A stretch of DNA of 64,000 nt, from NCBI GenBank assembly GCA_963605415.1, contig CAVCUL010000002.1:182176-246175 (forward strand). Direction: 5' to 3'. Made by a program: the position numbers and the translations under genes. The number at the start of each line of letters is the position of its first letter. Position 1 is the stretch's first letter. Of this stretch, positions 35,001-48,172 are shown piece after piece. The notes under the pieces were generated by a model that was not told the origin of the DNA, searched no databases, and was given only the letters and a program-made list of their open reading frames with translations. The stretch is from CAG-217 sp963605415. Its GTDB lineage: Bacteria; Bacillota; Clostridia; Oscillospirales; Acutalibacteraceae.

Positions 35001-35803
35001 TGAACCCCCTGGGCGTACCTTCCCGTATGAACATCGGGCAGGTGCTGGAGGTGCATCTGGGTTATGCCGCTATGGCACTGGGCTGGAAGATGATGACCCC
35101 CGTATTTGACGGCGCCCATGAGGACGACATTCGCGAGTGCCTGAAGCTGGCCGGTCTGCGTGAGGACGGTAAGACCACGCTGACTGACGGCCGTACAGGC
35201 GAAAAGTTTGATAACCCGGTGACCGTGGGCTATATGTATTACCTGAAGCTCCATCACCTGGTAGATGATAAGATCCACGCCCGTTCCACCGGCCCTTACA
35301 GCCTGGTTACCCAGCAGCCCCTGGGTGGTAAAGCCCAGTTCGGCGGCCAGCGTTTCGGTGAGATGGAGGTTTGGGCACTGGAGGCATACGGCGCTGCTTA
35401 CACCCTGCAAGAGATCATGACGGTGAAGTCCGATGATGTTGTGGGCCGTGTGAAGGCTTATGAGGCCATTGTCAAGGGCGAGAACATCCCCAAGGCAGGC
35501 ACGCCGGAATCCTTCAAGGTTCTGTTTAAGGAGTTGCAGGCACTGGGTCTGGATACCCGTGTGTATGACGCCAACGGCGAGGAAGTAGAGCTCAAGCAGG
35601 ATCTGGACGATGGCACCGGTATTCAGCCTATTGATGACAAGGCGTTCACCACCGTCAATGACTTTGACGAGGGCAGCGAGGGCTTTGGCATTGAGAATGC
35701 AGAAGAAGCCGGCGAGGAAGCAGGCGCAGACGCAGCGGATTCGTTTGCAGATTTGTTTGCAAACGCCCTGGACGATGATTCGGACGACGGGGCCGACGCG
35801 TAA
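32084..35803 (+). CDS. rpoB: DNA-directed RNA polymerase beta subunit
   Basis: 1239-aa catalytic subunit. Recognisable parts: N-terminal RKSFAKINEVMQMPNLIEVQ (first 15 or so residues of the protrusion), the rifampicin region with FFGSSPLSQFMDQNNPLAEL followed by HKRRLSALGPGG (about residues 485-515), GRMCPIETPEGPNIGLI, and the C-terminal clamp with GGKAQFGGQRFGEMEVWALE (read as GGKAQFGGQRFGEME). The C-terminus carries an acidic, Ala-rich tail of about 60 residues ending DDDSDDGADA, typical of some Clostridia. GGAG lies before the ATG. The residues of the rifampicin pocket look like wild type by eye. Followed 41 nt later by rpoC. Confidence 0.98.
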   Translation: MLNVKDVQLGTTTRKSFAKINEVMQMPNLIEVQKKSYQWFLDEGLEEVFRDIGSITDYTGNLVLDFIDYTMDEDPKYTIAQCKARDVTYAKPLKVRARLQNKETGEVKENIIFMGDFPLMTDAGTFVINGAERCIVSQLVRSPGVYYHMDHDKTGKELYTNTVIPNRGAWLEYETDANDLFYVRIDKNRKIFITTFLRALGLGLDHEIIDYFGEDERLVATIEKDTTKNQEEALLEVYKRLRPGEPPTLETAQAHLDGLFFDPHRYDLSRVGRYKYNKKLGMADRLNGQILAEPVISPQGEFLADAGEKIDKIKAMEIEDAGVMFAFVDVDGNKVKVVSNGMVDIKKYVDFDCTPLGIREKVSYAVLAEILEKCGDDEEALKEEIRIKQDDLVPKHITTDDIFATVSYLCNLACGVGTTDDIDHLGNRRIRAVGELLQNQFRIGFTRMERVIRERMTLQAQDDEDAITPQALINIRPVVAAIREFFGSSPLSQFMDQNNPLAELTHKRRLSALGPGGLSRDRAGFEVRDVHYTHYGRMCPIETPEGPNIGLISYLACYSRLNEYGFIEAPYRKVDKETGVVTDEVVYMTADVEDEFVVAQANEPLDEEGHFTNRRVTCRHRDEFLTLPPERVDYMDVSPKMVVSVATAMIPFLENDDANRALMGANMQRQAVPLLKTEAPVVGTGMEYKAAYDSGVVVIAKRGGTVCAVDARTIDIKTASGEIDHYELVKFSGSNQGTCINQRPIVSLHQQVEDGQVIADGPATCNGEVSLGKNALIGFMTWEGYNYEDAVLINEKIVRDDVYTSIHIEEHEVESRDTKLGPEEITRDIPNVGEDALKDLDQDGIIRIGAEVHSGDILVGKVTPKGETELTAEERLLRAIFGEKAREVRDTSMRVPHGEYGIVVDVKVFTRANSDEMSPGVNKVVRVYIAQKRKIQAGDKMAGRHGNKGVVSRVLPQEDMPFLPDGRPLDIVLNPLGVPSRMNIGQVLEVHLGYAAMALGWKMMTPVFDGAHEDDIRECLKLAGLREDGKTTLTDGRTGEKFDNPVTVGYMYYLKLHHLVDDKIHARSTGPYSLVTQQPLGGKAQFGGQRFGEMEVWALEAYGAAYTLQEIMTVKSDDVVGRVKAYEAIVKGENIPKAGTPESFKVLFKELQALGLDTRVYDANGEEVELKQDLDDGTGIQPIDDKAFTTVNDFDEGSEGFGIENAEEAGEEAGADAADSFADLFANALDDDSDDGADA

Positions 35804-35844
35804 ACGCCATTCCGACACTACATTATATATAAAGGAGTGCTTCC

Positions 35845-39495
<3,651 letters not shown>

Positions 39496-39501
39496 TATAA
39501 T

Positions 39502-39701
39502 GCTAACTTGTCGGTGTGCGATTTGCGCTAAATTGGCCCAAATTCCATCGAACTTTAGCCAAAAATTGACCATTTACCGGGGCAGAACCGCAAAGTTCTG
39601 CCCCCGTAGGTGCGTTTTTGGGCAGAAAATGCAAATTTGTTTTGCCAAATTTGGGTTTTGTGCGCAAAAGCGTACAAAATAATTTGAAAGGAGATAAACG
39701 A
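39502..39701 (+). promoter_or_regulatory. Structured leader of rpsL
   Basis: Nearly 200 nt between the promoter and rpsL with no ORF. It contains a perfect stem GGGGCAGAAC / GTTCTGCCCC with a six-base loop at 39579-39604, and a second repeat AAATTTG / CAAATTT near 39633-39653. AAAGGAG (39687-39693) is the rpsL ribosome binding site. It could be an attenuator or a protein-binding leader; it matches no riboswitch I can name. Confidence 0.5.
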
Positions 39702-40124
39702 TTGCCTACCTTTAACCAACTTGTAAGAACAGGTCGTAAGACGCTGGAGAAAAAGTCCAAAACACCGGCTCTGCTGAAGGGGCTGAACACCAAGAAGAAT
39801 GTTATGACCGATAACAATTCTCCCCAGAAGCGCGGCGTTTGCACCGCAGTCAAGACTGCAACTCCGAAAAAGCCGAACTCTGCACTGCGTAAGATCGCCA
39901 GAGTGCGTCTGTCTAACGGCATTGAAGTGTCCGCTTACATTCCCGGCGTAGGTCACAACCTGCAGGAGCACTCTGTAGTTATGATCCGCGGCGGCCGTGT
40001 AAAGGACCTTCCCGGTGTGCGTTACCACATCATTCGCGGTACTCTTGATACCCAGGGCGTGAACGGCAGAATGCAGGGCCGCTCTAAGTACGGCGCCAAG
40101 AGACCGAAGGCTGCTAAGAAATAA
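39702..40124 (+). CDS. rpsL: 30S ribosomal protein S12, TTG start
   Basis: 140-aa decoding-centre protein. The family N-terminus PTFNQLVRTGRKTL fixes the start at the codon just before CCT, which is TTG (39702-39704), with AAAGGAG 8 nt upstream. Upstream in-frame ATG codons lie in the leader and would add residues no S12 has. The streptomycin-site segments look normal: TATPKKPNSALRKIARVRL, shortened as TPKKPNSALRK, and GVRYHIIRGTLDT. Lys at the usual resistance position is present in TPKKPNS, so no known resistance change is seen. Confidence 0.97.
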   Translation: MPTFNQLVRTGRKTLEKKSKTPALLKGLNTKKNVMTDNNSPQKRGVCTAVKTATPKKPNSALRKIARVRLSNGIEVSAYIPGVGHNLQEHSVVMIRGGRVKDLPGVRYHIIRGTLDTQGVNGRMQGRSKYGAKRPKAAKK

Positions 40125-40309
40125 GAGCAGCGCCGATCCGTTAAGGATCCACCAAGCTCAGTATCCCTGAGTTTGATCTTCTTGTTTGGAAATCCGGCAA
40201 AAGTTTATATACTTTATATTGCTATACAGTGTATGACCTTTTTGTTGGCTCCACGGGAAAACTCGAGTACCTATGAACTCATCAATGATAATGAAGGAGG
40301 GAAGCGAAG

Positions 40310-40780
40310 ATGCCAAGAAGAGGCCAGATCGCTAAGCGTGACGTTCTGCCTGATCCGCTGTACAACTCTAAGCTTGTTACACGCCTGATCAACAACGTTA
40401 TGTACGATGGTAAAAAGGGTGTCGCACAGAAGATCGTGTACGACGCTTTCGACATCATCAAAGAAAAGACGGGTAATGATCCCCTGGAAACTTTTGAAGC
40501 TGCCATGGAGAATGTTATGCCCGTACTGGAGGTTAAGGCTCGCCGTGTCGGCGGTGCTACCTACCAGGTACCGCTTGAGGTTCGTCCGGAACGGCGCCAG
40601 ACCCTGGGTCTGCGCTGGATCACTCTCTATGCGCGTCAGCGTTCTGAGAGAACCATGAAGGAGCGCCTGGCAGCCGAGATTATGGATGCTACCAATAAGA
40701 CCGGCGGCGCTGCCAAGAAGTGCGACGATACCCATAAGATGGCTGAGGCAAACAAGGCGTTTGCTCATTTCAGATATTAA
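40310..40780 (+). CDS. rpsG: 30S ribosomal protein S7
   Basis: 156-aa primary 16S rRNA-binding protein of the small subunit head. N-terminus MPRRGQIAKRDVLPDPLY and the RRVGGATYQVPLEV-type segment (here ARRVGGATYQVPLEVRP near residue 77) are diagnostic; it ends AHFRY. GAAGGAGGG precedes the ATG. The gap from rpsL is 185 nt, longer than usual, with a weak hairpin CTCAG/CTGAG and A/T-rich sequence that may hold a minor promoter (TATACT near 40208). fusA follows after 26 nt. Confidence 0.97.
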   Translation: MPRRGQIAKRDVLPDPLYNSKLVTRLINNVMYDGKKGVAQKIVYDAFDIIKEKTGNDPLETFEAAMENVMPVLEVKARRVGGATYQVPLEVRPERRQTLGLRWITLYARQRSERTMKERLAAEIMDATNKTGGAAKKCDDTHKMAEANKAFAHFRY

Positions 40781-40806
40781 GCCATTCAGTTTGTTAGGAG
40801 GATATT

Positions 40807-42903
<2,097 letters not shown>

Positions 42904-42929
42904 TAATTTTATAAATCAATAAAAAATGC

Positions 42930-42958
42930 TTGCTATTTTTATCTGATTTTGATAGAAT
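42930..42958 (+). promoter_or_regulatory. Promoter of tuf
   Basis: TTGCTA (42930-42935), 17-nt spacer, TAGAAT (42953-42958), 46 nt before tuf in a 100-nt gap; allows tuf to be expressed at a higher level than fusA. Confidence 0.7.
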
Positions 42959-43003
42959 AGCAATGACAATTGACTATTGTAAATTCTTAAGGAGGAAATT
43001 CCA

Positions 43004-44197
43004 ATGGCAAAAGAACATTTTAACAGAACCAAACCCCATGTTAACATTGGTACGATCGGCCACGTTGACCATGGTAAGACCACTCTGACCGCAGCGATCA
43101 CCAAGTACCTTGCAAACAAGGGCTATGCAAAGTTCGAGGACTATGCAGATATCGATAAGGCTCCGGAAGAGAGAGAGCGTGGTATCACAATCAACACCGC
43201 GCACGTTGAGTATGAGACCGACAAGCGCCACTATGCACACGTGGACTGCCCCGGCCATGCTGACTACATTAAGAACATGATCACCGGTGCTGCGCAGATG
43301 GACGGCGCTATCCTGGTTATCGCTTCCACCGACGGCCCCATGGCTCAGACCAAGGAGCACCTGCTGCTGGCTCGTCAGGTAGGCGTGCCCGCAATCATCG
43401 TGTTCATGAACAAGACTGACCAAGTAGACGATCCTGAGCTGCTTGAGCTGGTTGAGATGGAGATCCGTGAGACCCTGGCCGAGTATGGCTTTGATGAGGA
43501 CTGCCCCATCATCAAGGGTTCTGCACTGAAGGCTCTGGAAGCAGAGTCCAATGATGATCCGGCTTGCGCTTGCATTCAGGAACTGATGGACGCTGTTGAT
43601 GATTATATCCCCACTCCGGACCGTAAGGCTGACCTGCCTTTCCTGATGCCCGTAGAGGATGTATTCACCATCACCGGTCGTGGTACCGTTGCTACCGGCC
43701 GTGTGGAGAGAGGCCAGCTGAAGACCGGCGAGGAAGTTGAGATCGTTGGTCTGAAGGACGAGAGCTCCAAGACCGTTTGCACCGGTATTGAGATGTTCCG
43801 TAAGATTCTGGACTATGCTGAGGCCGGCGACAACATCGGCTGCCTGCTGCGTGGTGTTCAGAGATCCGACATCGAGCGCGGCCAGGTTCTGGCTAAGCCC
43901 GGTTCCATTCATCCCCACACCGAGTTCACCGGTCAGGTTTATGTACTGACCAAGGAAGAGGGCGGTCGTCATACTCCCTTCTTCAACAACTATCGTCCTC
44001 AGTTCTATTTCAGAACTACCGATGTTACCGGCGTGATCACTCTGCCCGAGGGTACTGAGATGTGCATGCCTGGCGATAACGTAAACATGGATGTTAAGCT
44101 GATCACCCCCATTGCTATTGAAGAGGGTCTGCGCTTCGCTATCCGTGAGGGCGGCCGTACCGTTGGTTCCGGCGTTGTTACCGCAATCAAGGAGTAA
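43004..44197 (+). CDS. tuf: Elongation factor Tu
   Basis: 397-aa GTPase that delivers aminoacyl-tRNA. GHVDHGKTTLTAAITK (about residues 19-34), DCPGHADYIKNM (about 81), NKTDQVDD (about 136) and the domain III ends with GRTVGSGVV are all present. In the first switch region the protein reads RGITINTAHVEYET, as in all EF-Tu. AAGGAGG is 7 nt before the ATG. It ends with a strong terminator, closing the str block. Confidence 0.98.
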   Translation: MAKEHFNRTKPHVNIGTIGHVDHGKTTLTAAITKYLANKGYAKFEDYADIDKAPEERERGITINTAHVEYETDKRHYAHVDCPGHADYIKNMITGAAQMDGAILVIASTDGPMAQTKEHLLLARQVGVPAIIVFMNKTDQVDDPELLELVEMEIRETLAEYGFDEDCPIIKGSALKALEAESNDDPACACIQELMDAVDDYIPTPDRKADLPFLMPVEDVFTITGRGTVATGRVERGQLKTGEEVEIVGLKDESSKTVCTGIEMFRKILDYAEAGDNIGCLLRGVQRSDIERGQVLAKPGSIHPHTEFTGQVYVLTKEEGGRHTPFFNNYRPQFYFRTTDVTGVITLPEGTEMCMPGDNVNMDVKLITPIAIEEGLRFAIREGGRTVGSGVVTAIKE

Positions 44198-44220
44198 TTT
44201 TAGAATTACAAATTTTATAA

Positions 44221-44250
44221 AAGAGCAAGCTTTCGGGCTTGCTCTTTTTT
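44221..44250 (+). terminator. Terminator after tuf
   Basis: AAGAGCAAGC / GCTTGCTCTT hairpin with loop TTTCGG and T-run. Confidence 0.9.
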
Positions 44251-44392
44251 CTGTGCAAATTTTGGGAAAATGCAGATGGCCACAAGTGAAAAAATGCGGA
44301 GGTGGTTTGCTACCTTTCGCCTTGATCGGAGACTGGGATGGTGAACAAAGGGGGAATACTGCCCATTTATGATAAGTCTTTTTAAGAATCTC

Positions 44393-44421
44393 TTGACATT
44401 CTCTTTCTGGTTGAATATAAT
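44393..44421 (+). promoter_or_regulatory. Promoter of the metal-transport genes
   Basis: TTGACA (44393-44398), 17-nt spacer, TATAAT (44416-44421): full consensus hexamers, the pattern expected for a strong promoter held down by a repressor. The 299-nt gap before the chaperone gene otherwise holds only the tuf terminator and the operator-like site below. Confidence 0.88.
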
Positions 44422-44423
44422 GA

Positions 44424-44457
44424 CATATGAACAGATGAGAATATGAAATTCTGTTCA
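44424..44457 (+). promoter_or_regulatory. Operator-like inverted repeats after the metal-transport promoter
   Basis: CATATGAACAGATGAGAATATG (44424-44445, given here in two halves CATATGAACAG and ATGAGAATATG) is an imperfect palindrome whose ATATGAACA half resembles ArsR/SmtB-type metal operators. TGAACAG (44428-44434) is also repeated inverted as CTGTTCA (44451-44457). It lies at the transcription start. No ArsR-type regulator gene is adjacent. Confidence 0.4.
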
Positions 44458-44496
44458 GAACAATGAAACAAACTTTTTTGTATAAGGAGAATGGCT

Positions 44497-44715
44497 ATGA
44501 AAAAGACTTACAAAGTAGATGTGGACTGCGCCAACTGTGCCGCCAAGATGGAAGACGCTGTTAAGAAAACGCCTGGCGTTCAGGATGCTGCCCTGAGTTT
44601 TATGACCTTAAAGCTGAAAGTGGAATTTGAAGAAGGTGCAGATGTGGACGCAGTGATGGCTGCCGCCCGGAAGAACTGCAAGCGGGTAGAGAGCGACTGC
44701 GAGATCTTTCTGTAA
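44497..44715 (+). CDS. Small heavy-metal-associated (HMA) domain protein
   Basis: 72-aa single HMA domain, the ferredoxin-like fold used by metal chaperones and by the N-termini of P1B ATPases. The metal-binding pair is in DCANCAAKME (Cys 10 and 13), after the first beta strand KTYKVDV. It lacks the usual Met of the MxCxxC motif, having VDCANC, a form more common in Zn/Cd systems. I prefer the second ATG (44497), 7 nt after AAGGAG; the first (44491) is too close. It precedes the ATPase by 23 nt, and that ATPase lacks its own HMA domain, so it probably acts as a detached one. Confidence 0.85.
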   Translation: MKKTYKVDVDCANCAAKMEDAVKKTPGVQDAALSFMTLKLKVEFEEGADVDAVMAAARKNCKRVESDCEIFL

Positions 44716-44738
44716 ACCTGGGCTTAGGAGGGACAGGT

Positions 44739-46616
44739 ATGAATAAGAAGCAAAAGAAAGTGCTGGCGCGCATTATCGCTGCGCTGGTGCTGCTGGCAGG
44801 GGTGATCCTGCTGGATAAGCTGGCCTCGCTGCCGCAGTGGGCCATGATCGTTCTGTATTTGGTGCCGTACTTTGTGATCGGCTACGATATTCTCTGGAAA
44901 GCGCTCAAGGGGATCAAAAATCGCCAGGTTTTTGATGAGAATTTCTTAATGGCAGTAGCCACCGTGGGCGCTCTTTGCTTGCAAGACTTCAAAGAGGGCG
45001 TGGCCGTTATGCTGTTTTACCAGATCGGCGAGCTGTTCCAGAGCGTGGCGGTAGGCAAGAGCCGCAAGAACATTGCCGCCCTGATGGATATTCGCCCGGA
45101 CTACGCTAATGTGATGGTAGACGGCAAGCTGGAACAGGTGGATCCGGACGATGTGGGAGTAGGTACAGAGATTGTGGTAGATCCGGGGGAAAAGGTGCCT
45201 ATTGACGGTGTGATCGTAGAGGGTAGCACTACTTTGAACACAGGTACACTTACCGGCGAAAGCGTGCCTCGGGACGCCAAGACAGGCGATGATGTGATCA
45301 GTGGCTGTATCAATATGAGCGGGCGTATTGTGGTGCGCACTACAAAGGAATTCGGCGAGTCCACCGTGTCTAAAATTTTGGATCTGGTGGAGAATTCCGC
45401 TATGAAAAAGTCCAAGTCCGAGAACTTTATCACCAAGTTTGCTCGGTACTACACCCCCGCTGTGTGTTACAGTGCTCTGGCGCTGGCGGTGCTGCCGCCG
45501 GTGATCCGCCTGTTGGCCGGTTACCCGGCGATGTGGGCGGACTGGATCACAAGAGCGCTGACTTTCTTGGTTATTAGCTGCCCCTGCGCGCTGGTGATCT
45601 CCATTCCGCTAAGCTTCTTCGGTGGGATCGGCTGCGCTTCTAAAAACGGCATTTTGGTGAAAGGCTCCAACTACCTGGAAGCCCTGGCAGATACCAAGTA
45701 TATTGTGTGCGACAAAACCGGCACTTTGACAGAGGGTGTGTTCCGGGTGACCGGTGTGTACCCGGAGCCTGGGGTGGATAAAGAGGTACTGCTGGGTCTG
45801 GCGGCCTATGCAGAGAGCGGCTCTCACCACCCCATTAGCCAAAGCCTGAAAGACGCCTACGGTCAGCCCTTGCAAGGGGAGCGGGTCAGCGATATTCAGG
45901 AGATCGCCGGTCACGGCGTGCAGGCGCTGGTGGACGGTCACCCGGTGGCTGCCGGTAACGCCAAGCTGATGAAAAAGATTGGCGCCGCCCTGCCCGGTGA
46001 GCATACCGACGGCACCGCCGTGTATGTGGCGGCAGACGGCAAGTATATCGGCTGCATTGTGATCTCCGATGTGGTGAAACCCACTGCCAAGGCGGCAATG
46101 GCTGCGCTCAAGGAGAACGGCGTAAAAATGACCGTTATGCTCACCGGCGACGCCAAGGCTGCGGCGGATCGGGTGGCTGCGGAGATCGGTATGGATCGGG
46201 TAGAGAGCGAGCTGCTGCCCGGCGACAAGGTGGAGCAGGTGGAAAAGCTGCTGGCAGAGAAAGGCTCCAAGGAGAACCTGGCCTTTGTGGGCGACGGCAT
46301 CAACGACGCGCCGGTGCTTTCTCGAGCCGATGTGGGGATCGCTATGGGCGCCCTGGGATCGGACGCTGCCATTGAGGCGGCGGATGTGGTGCTGATGGAT
46401 GACGACCCGTCCAAGATCGCACTGGCTATGAAGATCTCGCGCCATACCTTGCAGATTGTGCGGCAAAACATTGTGTTCGCCCTGGCGGTAAAGGCCATTT
46501 GCCTGGTGTTGGGCGCTTTGGGCATTGCCGGTATGTGGTTGGCGATCTTTGCCGATGTGGGCGTGATGGTACTGGCGGTGCTTAATGCCACCCGTGCACT
46601 GAAAATCAGATTGTAA
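44739..46616 (+). CDS. Heavy-metal P1B-type ATPase (Zn/Cd/Pb group)
   Basis: 625-aa ATP-driven metal exporter. Elements in order: two N-terminal helices pairs (about 10-110), actuator TGES (about 175), transmembrane SCPCALVIS with the metal-site CPC (Cys 281 and 283), phosphorylation DKTGTLTEG (Asp 325), SHHP in the nucleotide domain (about 365), MLTGDAKAAA (about 470) and GDGINDAPVL (about 525). The final helix has DVGVMVLAVLNATRAL, the Asp typical of the Zn/Cd/Pb group rather than copper pumps. No N-terminal HMA domain; that function is the separate ORF just upstream. AGGAGGGACAGGT precedes the ATG. A terminator follows. Confidence 0.93.
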   Translation: MNKKQKKVLARIIAALVLLAGVILLDKLASLPQWAMIVLYLVPYFVIGYDILWKALKGIKNRQVFDENFLMAVATVGALCLQDFKEGVAVMLFYQIGELFQSVAVGKSRKNIAALMDIRPDYANVMVDGKLEQVDPDDVGVGTEIVVDPGEKVPIDGVIVEGSTTLNTGTLTGESVPRDAKTGDDVISGCINMSGRIVVRTTKEFGESTVSKILDLVENSAMKKSKSENFITKFARYYTPAVCYSALALAVLPPVIRLLAGYPAMWADWITRALTFLVISCPCALVISIPLSFFGGIGCASKNGILVKGSNYLEALADTKYIVCDKTGTLTEGVFRVTGVYPEPGVDKEVLLGLAAYAESGSHHPISQSLKDAYGQPLQGERVSDIQEIAGHGVQALVDGHPVAAGNAKLMKKIGAALPGEHTDGTAVYVAADGKYIGCIVISDVVKPTAKAAMAALKENGVKMTVMLTGDAKAAADRVAAEIGMDRVESELLPGDKVEQVEKLLAEKGSKENLAFVGDGINDAPVLSRADVGIAMGALGSDAAIEAADVVLMDDDPSKIALAMKISRHTLQIVRQNIVFALAVKAICLVLGALGIAGMWLAIFADVGVMVLAVLNATRALKIRL

Positions 46617-46655
46617 AAAAAGCGACTGCAGGTTCATGACTCGCAGTCGCTTTTT
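46614..46655. terminator. Bidirectional terminator between ATPase and MATE genes
   Basis: AAAAAGCGACTGC / GCAGTCGCTTTTT inverted repeat; A- and T-runs on both sides serve the two convergent genes. Confidence 0.88.
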
Positions 46656-46663
46656 AACGGTAG

Positions 46664-48061
46664 TTATGCGTTCTTTGATTGTTCCTCTTCGTGGCCGTAG
46701 CAAAGCCAGTGCCCTTTCCAGGTATACAGCGCCATCAACAATAGGCCGATAATCCAGGAAATGGGATAAAGGATAAACACGCCGTCGATATTGTCATAAT
46801 GCGGTACCGCCAACTGTATCCAGATGATGCGGAAAATGCACATGGAAAACAGCAGAATGAGCATGGGCGGTATGCTCTTGCCGGTGCCGCGCACGGTGCC
46901 GGCCAGCACATTGAGCGCCCCCAGCAGCACATAATAGGGACAAAAGTATTTCATGGCCAGCACGCCGTAATGAATGGCGACGCTGTCCGAGGTGAACAGC
47001 CGCATTACCGGGTGGGAGAATGCCAGCAGCAGCGCGCCGGTCAGAATGGTATAAACGGTGCTCATCAGCAGGGCGGTCCACATGCCGCTTTTGACCCGCT
47101 TCAGGTTACCGGCACCGTAGTTTTGGCCCACAAAGGTGGTGACGGCCATACTGATACTCAGTACCGGCAAAATGTTAAAGCCGTCCACCTTTAAGTAGGC
47201 GGTGAACCCGGCCATGGCCATAGCGCCGTAGTGGTTGACGCTGGTCTGCACCAGCACATTGGAGAAGCTGATGACCATATTCTGTATGCCGGTGGGCAGC
47301 CCCACCCGGACAATACGCCTTGCCATGTCGCCATCCAGGCACAGGTCCTTTACTCGAATTCTGTAATCGGACTTTACCCGCAGTAGGTATCCCACCGCCA
47401 GCAGGCAGGAGATCAGCTGGCTCACATCGGTGGCAACGGCCGCACCGGCTACGCCCATTTTGCACCCTTCAATCAGCACCAGGTCCAGCACTATGTTGGT
47501 GACGGAGGCGGCGCCCAGGTACAGCAGCGGGCGGCGGGAATTGCCGGCAGCGTTGAGAATACCGGTGGCCATATTGTACACCACATTAAAGAGAAAACCG
47601 CCGGCGTAAATGCGCAGGTACAGCACCGAGTCGTCCAGCACAGAGGCGGGGGTGTCCATAGCTACCAGCAGCACCCGGCTCAGGGCAATGCCCGCCCCGG
47701 TGAGCACCACGCCCAGCAGCAGGGCAATGGTGGCTGCCGTATGGACCGCCCGGTGCACCCGCTTGGTGTCCCCGGCGCCTAAAAACTGGGAGATTACCAC
47801 ACCGGCGCCTACGGACGCCCCCTGGGCAAAGGCGATCAGCAGGTTGATGAGCGCATTGCTGGAGCCAACGGCGGCCAGGGCGTTGCTGCCCACATAGTTG
47901 CCGACGATGATAGAGTCCACGGCGTTGTACATCTGTTGCAGCAGATTGCCCAGGATCAGCGGCACGGCAAACACCAGCAGCTGCTTCCAAATCTTGCCCT
48001 CGGTCATCAGCATGGTGGCGCTGTTTTGTTTTTGATGGGATTTTGCTTTTGTATCTTTCAT
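46664..48061 (-). CDS. MATE-family multidrug/Na+ antiporter
   Basis: 465-aa membrane protein with 12 predicted helices in two halves. Family patterns: first helix PLILGNLLQQMYNAVDSIIVG-type segment (PLILGNLLQQMYNAVDS near residue 35), QGASVGAGVVISQFLGAGD (about 80-98), and in the second half VGLPTGIQNMVISFSN and FVGQNYGAGNLKR. Typical DinF/NorM-like exporters remove cationic drugs in exchange for Na+ or H+. The start at 48061 has GAGGCAACT upstream and a good promoter. It stands alone and is unrelated in position to the MATE remnant at 17134. Confidence 0.9.
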   Translation of the reverse strand: MKDTKAKSHQKQNSATMLMTEGKIWKQLLVFAVPLILGNLLQQMYNAVDSIIVGNYVGSNALAAVGSSNALINLLIAFAQGASVGAGVVISQFLGAGDTKRVHRAVHTAATIALLLGVVLTGAGIALSRVLLVAMDTPASVLDDSVLYLRIYAGGFLFNVVYNMATGILNAAGNSRRPLLYLGAASVTNIVLDLVLIEGCKMGVAGAAVATDVSQLISCLLAVGYLLRVKSDYRIRVKDLCLDGDMARRIVRVGLPTGIQNMVISFSNVLVQTSVNHYGAMAMAGFTAYLKVDGFNILPVLSISMAVTTFVGQNYGAGNLKRVKSGMWTALLMSTVYTILTGALLLAFSHPVMRLFTSDSVAIHYGVLAMKYFCPYYVLLGALNVLAGTVRGTGKSIPPMLILLFSMCIFRIIWIQLAVPHYDNIDGVFILYPISWIIGLLLMALYTWKGHWLCYGHEEEQSKNA

Positions 48062-48085
48062 AGTTGCCTCACTTCATTCGGCACT

Positions 48086-48114
48086 ATTATACACCCGCGT
48101 TTTTCATAGGTAAA
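48086..48114 (-). promoter_or_regulatory. Promoter of the MATE gene
   Basis: On the minus strand TTTACC (48109-48114), 17-nt spacer, TATAAT (48086-48091). Confidence 0.7.
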
Positions 48115-48137
48115 CCCCGGTGGCTGGGAATAAAAAC

Positions 48138-48166
48138 AGAGAGAGTGAAAAATTCACCCTCTCTTT
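48138..48166 (-). terminator. Terminator of the GH3 gene
   Basis: Minus strand hairpin AGAGAGGGTGAA / TTCACTCTCTCT with a T-run following, just past the GH3 stop. Confidence 0.7.
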
Positions 48167-48172
48167 TCTCTA

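Noticed and set aside
31964..35818. 1284-aa minus-strand ORF opposite rpoB
   Set aside because: Shadow of rpoB caused by its codon bias; low-complexity His/Leu/Val/Gly-rich product, no ribosome binding site and no family pattern.
39496..39701. Small ORF in front of rpsL giving a longer S12
   Set aside because: The S12 N-terminus PTFNQL is fixed in the family; the upstream residues are leader sequence read through.
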